Shown piece by piece: positions 24,379-31,569 of a DNA stretch of 31,569 nucleotides (positions within the stretch are counted from its first letter, which is position 1; each line of letters opens with the position of its first letter). The stretch covers positions 1 through 31,569 of the forward strand of contig JAFDET010000010.1 of NCBI GenBank assembly GCA_019310195.1. Direction: 5' to 3'. Source of the DNA: Deltaproteobacteria bacterium. Lineage in GTDB: Bacteria > Myxococcota_A > UBA9160 > JAFDET01. The notes below the pieces were generated by a model, which saw nothing but the letters and a program-made list of their open reading frames with translations, did no database searches and was not told the origin of the DNA. The position numbers and the translations under genes are program-made.

Positions 24379-27300
24379 CTACCGCGCGGAGGCGGAGCGT
24401 TCGACCCGAGGGCTTCGACGCAGTGCCGCGAAGGCCCGCACCAGCAGGCGCTGGATGAGGAGCGTGGCGTCGTCCACCAGGCTGTAGACGACCGGGACCA
24501 CCGCCAGGGTGAGCACCGTCGAGGTGACGAGCCCGCCGATCATGATCATCCCCATCGGTGCGCGGAACTCGGAGCCCACGCTCTGGGAGGCCACCATCGG
24601 CAGCATGCCGAAGATCAGGGCCCCCGAGGTCATCAGCACGGGACGCATGCGCACCGGGCCGGCCTCCAGGATGGCCTCGTCCCGGGAGCGCCCCGCCTCC
24701 CGGAGCTGGTTCGTGTAGTCCACCAGCAGGATGCCGTTCTTCATCACCAAGCCCATCAGCACCAGCAGGCCGATGCCGCTCATCATGTCCAGGGACATCC
24801 CCGACAGCTTGAGGGCCACGAAGCCGCCGATGAACGACAGTGGGGCGGAGACCATGATCGTGAATGGATGGGTGAACGAGTTGAAGAGCGACGCCAGGAT
24901 CATGTAGAGCGCCCCAGGCCAAAGGCGAAGCGGATGTCGTCGGCGGTCTCGTTCATGGTTCGGGCGCCGCCACCGGGAACCAGGGCGTCCGGCGAGGCGA
25001 TGCCCAGCTCCCGACCCCAGACCTCGATCTTCGCCGCGCCATCGCCCAGGGGAATGCCCGCCTTCATGTTGGCACTGATGCGGATCTCGCGGGTCCGGTT
25101 CTCGCGGCGGATCTCCACGGGCCCTTCTTCGATCCGGACCCGCGCCGCGCTGGTCATGGGAACCAGGCGCCCCCCGGCCGAGCGCACGCGGACCAGGTCG
25201 AGCCGGCGCGGAGCGTCCCGGTACTCGGGCAGCACCTGCACGCGCACGTCGTGACGCCGTCCGTTCTCTTCGAACGAGCCCACCTTCTCGCCCGCGAGCA
25301 GGGTGCGCAGCGTGGAGCCGATGCTCACCGCGGAGATGCCCAGGTCGGCGGCGCGTCCGCGGTCCACGTCGAGGGTCACCTGGGGCCGGCCCGTCTCGAA
25401 GGAGCTGCTCACATCGACGAAGATCGGATCCGCTTCCATGTGGGCGATGAGCTTGTTGGCGTAGCGCTCGAGCCGCTCCAGGGCCGGGCCCTGCAGGCTG
25501 TAGGTCATGCCCTGAAAGTCGCCGCCCTCGGAGGACCCGTAGGCCGGGAAGCCTACGGAGATCTCCTCCGCCTCGGGAGCGGCGTTCCGGAGGGCCGCAC
25601 GCAGGCCGTCGAAGGTGGCCTGGATCGGGCCTCGCTCCGCCTTGGGACGCAGCACGACGTCCATGCGCGCCCGGTGGGGCTCGTGCCGGGTCTCGTTGCC
25701 CGAGACGGAGAACACGTGGACCACGTCCGGGTGCGTCCCGATGCTGGCCTCCATGCGGTCGACCATCCGGTCGGTCACCGAGAGCGGCGTCCCGATGGGC
25801 AGCTTGGCCCGCACGCTCACTTCGTTCAGGTCCTCCACCGTGTAGAGGTCGAAGGGCAGGGTCTTGGCGACCCCGCAGCCTCCCACCACCGCCGCCAGGC
25901 CGGCGGCCACGGTCACGGCGCGGTGTCGGAGGGCCATGGCGAGAATCCGGCGGTAGCCGGCGTCGAGCGCCGACAGGCCGCGCTCGAAGAGCCGGAAGAC
26001 CGCGCCAGCCTCGCCTCGCACACGGAGCAGCCGGCTGGCCAGCATGGGGGTCAGGGTCAGCGCCACCAAGGTAGACACGCAGACCGCCACGGTGACGGCC
26101 ACGCCGAACTCGTAGAAGTAGCGGCCCACCGGACTCTGCATGAACACGATGGGGACGAAGACCGCGCACACCGCCAGGGTGGTGGACACCACTGCCAGAC
26201 CCACCTCGCTGGCGCCCCGAGCCGCGGCGCGCAGGGGCGGCTCGCCGGCTTCGAGGCGCCGCGAGATGCTCTCGAGCACGACGATGGCATCGTCGATCAC
26301 CAGACCGATGGCCAGGGAGAGGGCGATCAGGGTCATGGTGTTCAGGGACAGGTCGAAAGCGTAGAAGAAGACGAACGCCGAGATGATGCTCGAGGGGATG
26401 GCCAGTGCGGCGATGAAGGTCGAGCGAGGTTCGCGCAGGAAGATCAGGACCACGGCCACCACCAGCGCCGTGGCCAGGAGCATGTCGGCGAAGACCGACC
26501 GCACCTGTTCCTCGATGTAGACCGCGTAGTCGCGGGCCACGCTGATCTCGACGCCTGCGGGAAGCTGGTCGCCCAGGGTCTCCACCTCGGCCCGCACGTG
26601 GCGGGCGATCGCCACCAGGTCCGCACCGCTCTGGCGCCGGATCTCCAGCGCCACCCCCGGCCGGCCGTTCAGGCGCGCGATGCTGCGCGACTCGGCCATC
26701 CCGTCCTCGACGACCGCCACGTCGCGCAGGCGCACGATCCGTCCCGTGCGCTCGGCCACCACCAGCTCGCCGAAGTCCTCCACGCGGCGGGCCTTGCCCT
26801 GGGTGGTGACGGACCACTCGCGCCGGCTGCCCACGATGCGGCCGCTGGCCAGCTCGGCGTTCTCGCGGCGCAGGGTGGAGGCCACGTCCTGGATGGAGAG
26901 GTCGTAGCCCTCGAGGCGCAGCGGATCGAGCCAGATGCGGACCTCGCGTTTCCGCGCCCCCAGTACCTCCACGCCGCCCACGCCCGGCAGCCGCTCCAGG
27001 CGCTCCTTGATGCGGTGCTCCGCCAGGTCCGACAGATCGCGCAGCGATACCGGCCCGCCCAGGACGATGGTGAGCATGGTGATCGCGTTCAGGTCGAACT
27101 TCTGGACGATCGGGGCCTCGATGTCCGGCGGGAGCAGGGCGCGGGCAAGCGCCACCTTGTCGCGCACCTCCTGGACCTTGATGTCCACGTCGTACTCCAA
27201 GCCGAACTCTACGCTGATGCGCGACAGCCCCTGGGAGGAGACGGAGCGCAGGGTGCGGATGCCCTCGATGGCGTTGATGTGCTCCTCGAGGACGTCGGTG

Positions 27301-27488
27301 ACCTCGCGCTCCACGGTCCCCGGCGATGCCCCGCGCAGCTCGGTCACCAGGAAGACCAGCGGAAACTCCACGTCAGGGTCCATCTGGATCTCGAGACGCG
27401 AGAGCGAGACGAGGCCCAGCACCACCAGGCCCATGATCAGCATGGCCGCGAAGACCGGCCGACGAATGGAGATGTCGGAGAGGTTCAC
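24379..27488 (-). pseudogene. RND efflux pump permease (HAE1 type), frameshifted
   Basis: Two frames together encode a whole AcrB/MexB-like inner-membrane drug:proton antiporter (about 1036 residues, normal length). The N-terminal part (GTG 27488 to stop 24900) has SIRRPVFAAMLIMG at helix 1 and the proton-relay Asp pair at residues 399-400 in GLVIDDAIVVLE. It ends abruptly at DIRFAFGLGRST. The C-terminal part continues in the next frame from ALYMILASLFNSFTHPF and has the relay Lys in GLVMKNGILLVDY. The break is at the four-C run 24912-24915; one extra base (five C) would restore G-L-G-A-L-Y-M. The helix at the break looks a few residues short, so a slightly larger deletion is also possible. 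The GTG overlaps the adaptor gene stop (GTGA). It may be a true pseudogene or a homopolymer assembly error. Confidence 0.85.
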
Positions 27489-28615
27489 GGGGATGGGTCC
27501 GTCTGGGATGCGCTCTCGGCGCCGGAGCCGGCCAGGACCGCGTCGCCGTCCACCAAGCGTCCGACCGCCTCGCCCCGCACCACCCGATGGCCCACCTCGA
27601 GGCCGCTCAGGATCTCCACGCGCGCGGCGTTCATGGCGCCGACCCTCACGTTGACTTGCCGGGCGGTGCGGTCCTCGACCCGGAAGACGTACGTGCGCCC
27701 TTCGCGCATGACCACGGCCGTGCGGTCCACCAGGGGCCGCGGCGGGCCCGGCGCGGGCAGGATCTCGGCGCGAGCGTAGGAGCCGGCCTTGACGGTGCCG
27801 GAGGGATCGCTGATCGGGGCGCGGACCTCGTAGGTGCGCGTCTCCGCGTCAACCCGCTCGCTGACCCGATCTACCTGCGACTCCAGGGTTCCCGCCAGCC
27901 CCTCGACGAAGAGGCGCACGCGGGAGCCGACCCGCACGGGCGTGGTGGCGGACTCGGGAATGTTCAGCACCAGCACCAGGGCGTCGCTTTCCTGGAGCAC
28001 GATCACCGGCTCGGGTCCGGCCATCTCCCCTTCGTGGGCCCGGCGCTCCACCACGCTCCCGGCGTAGGGCGCCGCGACGAGGGTCCGCTCCAGGTTGGTC
28101 TTCGCCTGTGAGACTCGCGCCTCCATCTGGGCCACCCGGGCCACCGCCACCGCCGCGGCCGTGCGCTGGTGGTCGCCGCGCTGCTCGGAGACGACGTTCA
28201 TCTCCACCAGCTTGTCGACGCGGCCCTGTTCCTGGAGGGCGTTGTCCCGCTCGGCGCGCGCCAGGCTCAGACCCGCGCGGGCTTCCTCCAACGCCACCCG
28301 GTAGGGAGGCGGGTCGATGCGGAAGAGCGGCGCTCCCTTCTCGACGCGATCGCCCACGTCCACGAACACCTCGAGGAGCCGGCCGGTGACCTCTGCGCCC
28401 ACGCCGGAGACGCGGCGCGCCCGCACCGACCCGGAGGCCTCGATGACGATGGGCAGCGATCCCAGCGCCACCGTCTGGATCTCCACCGGGAGCTCGGTGG
28501 CCGCCGCAGCGTCGGCCGGGGGAGGGGCGGTCACGTCCGGCGCCGGCGGCTCGTCTCTGCACGCGGCCAGGGTCACGCCGAGCACCAGCACCAGCAGGCG
28601 GATCGGTGTGCTCAT
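27485..28615 (-). CDS. RND efflux periplasmic adaptor (membrane fusion) lipoprotein
   Basis: The 376-residue protein has a lipoprotein signal (MSTPIRLLVLVLGVTLAAC, lipobox LAAC), a short Ala/Pro tether and the adaptor domains in order: a barrel-sandwich half (GRLLEVFVDVGDRVEKGAPLFRID, about 90-113), an alpha-hairpin (about 115-185), the second half (LVAAPYAGSVVERRAHEGEMAG, about 190-211), and a beta-barrel plus membrane-proximal domain (AETRTYEVRAPISDP). It links the inner-membrane pump to an outer-membrane channel; no TolC-like channel gene is here. The ATG at 28615 overlaps the tetR stop as ATGA, and its stop overlaps the pump start as GTGA, so the three genes form one translationally coupled operon. 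Confidence 0.92.
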   Translation of the reverse strand: MSTPIRLLVLVLGVTLAACRDEPPAPDVTAPPPADAAAATELPVEIQTVALGSLPIVIEASGSVRARRVSGVGAEVTGRLLEVFVDVGDRVEKGAPLFRIDPPPYRVALEEARAGLSLARAERDNALQEQGRVDKLVEMNVVSEQRGDHQRTAAAVAVARVAQMEARVSQAKTNLERTLVAAPYAGSVVERRAHEGEMAGPEPVIVLQESDALVLVLNIPESATTPVRVGSRVRLFVEGLAGTLESQVDRVSERVDAETRTYEVRAPISDPSGTVKAGSYARAEILPAPGPPRPLVDRTAVVMREGRTYVFRVEDRTARQVNVRVGAMNAARVEILSGLEVGHRVVRGEAVGRLVDGDAVLAGSGAESASQTDPSP

Positions 28616-29247
28616 ACACGCTGCCCCGCCAGGCCGTGGAAGAGGATGTCGAGCCCGGAGTCCACCAGGGCCTCGTCGGAGACGTCCACCCAGGATGGAT
28701 CCAGCACGGCCTGGATGAAGGCCAGGTGGTGCACCAGGAACACTTCGGCTGCGCGATCCACGTCCAGATCGGCGCGCAGCTCGCCCGAGCGGATGCCCGC
28801 CGCGAAGGCGTCCGCCAGCGCCTGGCGGAGCCGCGCCATGGAGCGGCCCACGGCGCCGCCGGTGCCCGGGTCCAGCAGGATCCGGGAGTCCAGCTCCAGC
28901 AGCGCGCGCAGGACCGGGTTGGCGCCGGCAAACGCCAAGCCCTCGCGGTGCATCCGGGCCAACCCTTCCAGGACGCTCTCCCCAGAGGCGATGGCCTCCG
29001 GGGGGGTGATCTCGTCCCACGCGTTGAGGGTGCGCTCCAGCACCGCCTCGAGGATCTCCTCTTTGCTGCGGAAGTGCTGGTAGACCAGGGTCTTGGAGAC
29101 GCCCGCCCGGGAGGCCACCTCCTCCACGGTGGCCTTGGCGTACCCCCCGGCGGCGGCGAGGCACTGGCCGGCGGCGTCCAGGATGCGCTGCCGCGTGCGT
29201 TCGGCGCGGGGCGAGCGGGGAGCGGACGGCGGGTCGGGAATCGCCAC
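28612..29247 (-). CDS. TetR/AcrR family transcriptional regulator
   Basis: The 211-residue repressor has the N-terminal TetR DNA-binding domain: RTRQRILDAAGQCLAAAGGYAKATVEEVASRAGVSKTLVYQHFRSKEEIL-like sequence at about 17-65, with the helix-turn-helix at about 38-58. The C-terminal helical ligand-binding domain is unassigned. As first gene of the efflux operon it most likely represses its own operon and is released by a pump substrate. The GTG at 29247 is chosen because the promoter -10 ends 6 nt before it (leaderless). An upstream in-frame GTG at 29268 would place its first codons inside the promoter. Confidence 0.88.
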   Translation of the reverse strand: MAIPDPPSAPRSPRAERTRQRILDAAGQCLAAAGGYAKATVEEVASRAGVSKTLVYQHFRSKEEILEAVLERTLNAWDEITPPEAIASGESVLEGLARMHREGLAFAGANPVLRALLELDSRILLDPGTGGAVGRSMARLRQALADAFAAGIRSGELRADLDVDRAAEVFLVHHLAFIQAVLDPSWVDVSDEALVDSGLDILFHGLAGQRV

Positions 29248-29253
29248 TACTGA

Positions 29254-29281
29254 AGTGTACGAAGTCACCGAAAATCGTCAA
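29254..29281 (-). promoter_or_regulatory. Promoter of the tetR-efflux operon
   Basis: On the minus strand, TTGACG (29281-29276), a 16-bp spacer and TACACT (29259-29254) precede the GTG at 29247 by 6 nt. The promoter overlaps a dyad that is the likely TetR operator. Confidence 0.6.
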
Positions 29282-29290
29282 GTTTGTACA
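29256..29290. promoter_or_regulatory. Candidate TetR operator (imperfect inverted repeat)
   Basis: Two 15-bp half-sites, TGTACGAAGTCACCG (29256-29270) and, on the other strand, TGTACAAACTTGACG (29290-29276), agree at 10 of 15 positions with perfect TGTAC outer arms. The dyad covers the -35 and most of the -10 of the operon promoter, so a bound repressor would block RNA polymerase. Binding by the adjacent TetR protein is inferred. Confidence 0.5.
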
Positions 29291-29378
29291 GTCTGGTTGG
29301 ACTGGCAGCGAAGCGTCGCACGAACCTGACGGCCCCACACGGGCCGCGAGCCACGCGCGTGGGAGATGGACAGGGAGA

Positions 29379-30518
29379 TCAACGCCCTGTCGCGCGGATG
29401 ACCCGCAGCAGCTGATTGAGCTTTCGCTTGTGCTCCCGCACGAAGGGGTTCTCGAGGTTCCACACGTACCCGGCGAGAGCCGCGCAAATCATGGCCTTGA
29501 GCTTCTCGTTGCTCGGCCGCGCGAAGCAGACCTCGTGAAAGCTGCCGTCGTACCAGGCGTTCACGAAGGTCCGAAAGGTGTCGACGCCGCGCGCCATGTA
29601 GTCGCTGTAGTCCGCCTGCCAGTCGACCGTCTCCCCTGCGAGCTGACGAATGATCGCGTCGGATGCGCGGCTCGCGCACACCAGGGCGAGAGTCACCCCC
29701 GACGAGAAGACCGGGTCGAGAAACTCGCCGGCATTGCCCACGAGGCAGTAGCCCTCGCCGAAGAGCTGCTTCGCCGAGGTCGAGTAGCCGATCGTGCTGC
29801 GCGGCTCGAACAGGAACTCCGTATCGGCGAGGCGCTGGTGGGTCGCGGGATCGGCGTGGATCGCCGCCCGCAGACGAGCCGTGGGATCCGCAGGGAACGA
29901 CTCGAACCACTCGGGTGGGGCGACGACGCCCAGCGAAGTGCGGCCGTCCGAAAAGGGGATGATCCAGATCCACACGTCCTGGCGGTGGATCACGATGACG
30001 ATGCGTCCGCTGTTGGGTCCCTGCGGGCGCCGGTCCCCACGAACGTGTGTGAACATGGCTTGCCGGACCGGCTGGTCCGACGGCTCTTCCAGCTCCAGCA
30101 GGCGGGGCAGGATGCGACCGGTGCCACTGGCGTCGACGATGAAACGCGCGCTGACCGCATCGCGCGTGCCGTCCTCGGCCTGGACGGTCAGCCGAGGGGA
30201 GTCACCGACCTCGACCTCCGTAACGGTGTGTTCGAAGAAGATCGGAACACCGCGCTCGCGGACTCCGTCTGCGAGAACCGCGTCGAATTCGGCACGCGGG
30301 ACCTGCCAGGTCCAGGTCGCGCCGTCTCCGAACTGCTGAGCGAAGTCGAACTCGCAGCGCTCCTCCCCCCGGACGAACACCGCCCCGGTCTTGACCTGGT
30401 AGCCCTGAGCCTCGACGAGATCGAAGAGCCCGGCTTCCCGAAGGACGTCGCTGCAGGCGGGCAGCAGACTCTCGCCGATCGAGAAACGCGGGAAACGGCT
30501 GCGTTCGAAGATCGCCAC
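29379..30518 (-). CDS. Flavin-dependent halogenase-like / FAD oxidoreductase, 5' end apparently broken
   Basis: The 379-residue reading frame matches the tryptophan halogenase-like flavoprotein family: FERSRFPRFSIGESLLP near the start, a candidate catalytic Lys43 in QVKTGAVF, WIWIIP (183-188, matching the WxWxIP halogenase signature) and GNAGEFLDPVFSSGV. No partner flavin reductase is nearby. The FAD-binding glycine loop should precede the first start codon. It is present but unused: AGPAGTTTAALLEASGLDV is encoded in frame at 30572-30516, yet no ATG/GTG/TTG precedes it before an in-frame TGA at 30611-30613. A GTG at 30576 with an ideal AGGAG is in the wrong frame; inserting two bases would link it to the glycine loop. 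The gene is therefore likely truncated by the junction at about 30580-30600, or frameshifted. Confidence 0.72.
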   Translation of the reverse strand: MAIFERSRFPRFSIGESLLPACSDVLREAGLFDLVEAQGYQVKTGAVFVRGEERCEFDFAQQFGDGATWTWQVPRAEFDAVLADGVRERGVPIFFEHTVTEVEVGDSPRLTVQAEDGTRDAVSARFIVDASGTGRILPRLLELEEPSDQPVRQAMFTHVRGDRRPQGPNSGRIVIVIHRQDVWIWIIPFSDGRTSLGVVAPPEWFESFPADPTARLRAAIHADPATHQRLADTEFLFEPRSTIGYSTSAKQLFGEGYCLVGNAGEFLDPVFSSGVTLALVCASRASDAIIRQLAGETVDWQADYSDYMARGVDTFRTFVNAWYDGSFHEVCFARPSNEKLKAMICAALAGYVWNLENPFVREHKRKLNQLLRVIRATGR

Positions 30519-30598
30519 GTCGAGCCCCGAGGCCTCGAGAAGCGCCGCCGTCGTCGTTCCCGCGGGTCCGGCCCACTCGTGTCTCCTGAACGGGACGG

Positions 30599-30688
30599 AT
30601 GAGGCGTGTCAAGCCTATCGCACCGGACACGCTGCGCCTGCTGAACACCATCGAGGAAGTGCTCGAGCTGGCGCTGGAGCCTGCCTAG
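30599..30688 (+). pseudogene. Remnant of the lon 3' end
   Basis: The frame ATG (30599) to TAG (30686-30688) encodes 29 residues ending LRLLNTIEEVLELALEPA. This matches the C-terminus of Lon (LRLVDTIEEVLELALEP) at 15 of 17 positions. There is no good ribosome site and the upstream part (RRVKPIAPDT) does not match Lon, so it is a fragment and not an independent gene. Its stop overlaps the stop of the convergent GT4 gene by 4 bp (CTAG, 30685-30688), the arrangement of an intact convergent gene pair. Confidence 0.8.
30632..30682 (+). repeat. Right copy of the lon 3'-end direct repeat
   Basis: This is the partner of 22015-22065 (45 of 51 identical; perfect 19-bp block at 30645-30663), in the same orientation, 8.6 kb downstream. 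Confidence 0.85.
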
Positions 30689-31569
30689 CGGCGCTCCTCG
30701 GGGTGCCAGTGCAGCAGCTCATCGACGACTCCCCAGTCCTCACCGTCCACGTCGAGCCGGCCGCCTTCCTCGAAGAAGTGGGCCACGCGACGGTCCAGCT
30801 CCTCGGGATCCTCCACGCCGCCGCTGCGGTCCAGCCGCTTGCGCAGCGCGATGGCCCCCAGCAGGACGCGCCCCAGCAGCATCTTGGCCGGGAACTTCAC
30901 CGCCTGGGGCACGTGACGCTTGAGGTCGTAGCTGCGCTCCAGCAGGCCCGGATGCGCCTCGGCCTGGGCGAAGCCGGCGTCGAAGCTGCGACCCTTCACC
31001 AATCGTTCGGAGAGCTCGGCAATGGACAGCTCGCTGCGCACGCGCAGGGTTTCGTCCACCAGCGCGGTGAAGTCGTCGGGGATGAAGTGGCGGCGCATCC
31101 GCACAGTGTCGCGACCGCACTCGGCAACCAGCTTCTCGTAGAGAGCCACGGTGCGCTCGACCTGGCGCTTCATGTCCAGCTCCGCCCGCACGAAGGCGGC
31201 GGCGCCGGCGCCCATGCGCAGGCGCGTGTCCCGGTCCAGGAGCCTCTCCAGCCCCGCGGCCAGGCCCTCGGAGTCGCGTTCCTCGACCAGGAAGCCGGTC
31301 TCCTCGTGGCGCACCACCTCGACGATGCCGCCGTGGCGGGTGGCGACCACCGGCAGCCCCATCGCCTGGCCTTCGACGACCACGTTGGGGATGCCCTCCT
31401 TGTCGCCGTCACTCCCCATGACCGACACGTGAATCAGGACGTCGGCCTGTTCCATGCGCGCGCGCACGCCCTCGTGATCCGTGGTGCCGACGAACTGCAC
31501 CCGGTCCTTGAGCCCCAGCTCGCGGGCGGTGCGGCGCAGGCGGTGGAAGTCCTCGCCCTCCCCCACCAC
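30685..31569 (-). CDS. Glycosyltransferase family 4 (GT-B), N-terminus beyond the window
   Basis: The C-terminal 294 residues of a retaining GT-B glycosyltransferase are visible. The frame is open to the right edge (first residues VVGEGED, matching the family 'ivGdGp' strand). Donor-site elements follow: RVQFVGTTDHEGVRARMEQADVLIHVS and then KEGIPNVVVEGQAMGLPVVAT, containing the EX7E motif. The C-terminal 100 residues (helical, LVKGRSFDAGFAQAEAHPGLLERSYDLK onward) extend past the usual GT4 end and are not recognised. Together with the GT8, FkbM and GT-B genes it suggests several dispersed surface-polysaccharide functions. The stop overlaps the stop of the lon remnant. Confidence 0.88.
   Translation of the reverse strand: MVGEGEDFHRLRRTARELGLKDRVQFVGTTDHEGVRARMEQADVLIHVSVMGSDGDKEGIPNVVVEGQAMGLPVVATRHGGIVEVVRHEETGFLVEERDSEGLAAGLERLLDRDTRLRMGAGAAAFVRAELDMKRQVERTVALYEKLVAECGRDTVRMRRHFIPDDFTALVDETLRVRSELSIAELSERLVKGRSFDAGFAQAEAHPGLLERSYDLKRHVPQAVKFPAKMLLGRVLLGAIALRKRLDRSGGVEDPEELDRRVAHFFEEGGRLDVDGEDWGVVDELLHWHPEERR

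Larger units (their letters stand above)
22015..30682. other. Putative acquired segment bounded by lon 3'-end repeats
   Basis: The 8.6-kb stretch between the two lon ends carries the tetrahaem cytochrome, the TetR/adaptor/RND operon and the 5'-damaged halogenase-like gene, with a 349-bp gene-free gap at its left end. The gene content is accessory, two of the six genes are broken, and one break abuts the right repeat. No integrase, recombinase, transposase or terminal inverted repeat is visible, so 'island' rests on the repeats and broken genes only. A deletion within a former second lon gene, or illegitimate recombination, would explain the same structure. Confidence 0.45.

Noticed and set aside
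25251..27779. An 842-codon open frame on the plus strand
   Set aside because: It is antisense to the RND pump and adaptor genes, His/Asp/Gln-rich, with no recognisable domain or ribosome site.
22084..30598. Integrase, transposase, CRISPR or terminal inverted repeats for the acquired segment
   Set aside because: All frames were read for recombinase or DDE-transposase patterns and the edges for inverted repeats; none was found, so the segment was not called a mobile element.
30607..30612. Minus-strand TTGACA upstream of the halogenase-like gene
   Set aside because: No -10 box occurs at 16-18 bp spacing, and it lies in the remnant of lon; probably fortuitous.

Overview
The window is very GC-rich, gene-dense bacterial DNA from a Gram-negative, envelope-rich organism. 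Lipobox lipoproteins, an RND efflux operon, periplasmic multihaem and mono-haem cytochromes c and several surface-glycan enzymes point to this. The mixture (FkbM and GT8 glycan genes, HKLPTG-type tetrahaem cytochrome, MrfA-MrfB-like helicase/exonuclease fusion, frequent GTG/TTG starts) fits a Myxococcota or related 'deltaproteobacterial' lineage, but no 16S or other phylogenetic marker is present, so this is an inference.

Layout. 2-5383: end of a degenerate GGDEF protein, an AI-2E-type permease, then a minus-strand run of alanine dehydrogenase, ATP sulfurylase, a WD40-like lipoprotein and a JAMM peptidase. 5440-8512: a DEAH helicase of the YprA/MrfA type fused to a YprB/MrfB-like exonuclease. 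8499-18584: housekeeping and envelope genes (class V aminotransferase, atypical methyltransferase, small secreted protein, ABC-F ATPase, GT8 glycosyltransferase, RNase R, tRNA-Leu(CAG), a GT-B-like protein and an FkbM methyltransferase). 18589-22083: a CopD-like membrane protein and a c-type cytochrome lipoprotein, divergent from the Lon protease gene. 22084-30598: a probable inserted segment with a tetrahaem cytochrome c, a TetR/adaptor/RND efflux operon with a frameshifted pump gene, and a flavin halogenase-like gene with a broken 5' end. 30599-31569: a second copy of the extreme 3' end of lon, then a GT4 glycosyltransferase running off the edge.

Main observations. (1) The last ~50 bp of lon occur twice in the same orientation, 8.6 kb apart. 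The distal copy is a 29-codon remnant whose TAG overlaps the TAG of the next convergent gene, exactly as other convergent pairs in this window overlap. The simplest reading is that the distal copy is the native lon end and that 22.1-30.6 kb was acquired at the lon 3' end. No integrase or transposase is visible, so the mechanism is open. (2) Several genes (lon, the atypical methyltransferase, fkbM, tetR) have a TTGAC-like -35, a 16-17 bp spacer and a TAnnnT -10 box ending only 6-8 nt before the start codon, so they are probably leaderless; tRNA-Leu has the same promoter type. (3) The helicase/exonuclease fusion joins in one polypeptide two activities that are separate proteins in Bacillus MrfAB DNA repair.

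Gene density is high, with only one gap over 300 bp (22084-22432). Most other long reading frames are antisense shadows caused by the GC content and were left out.
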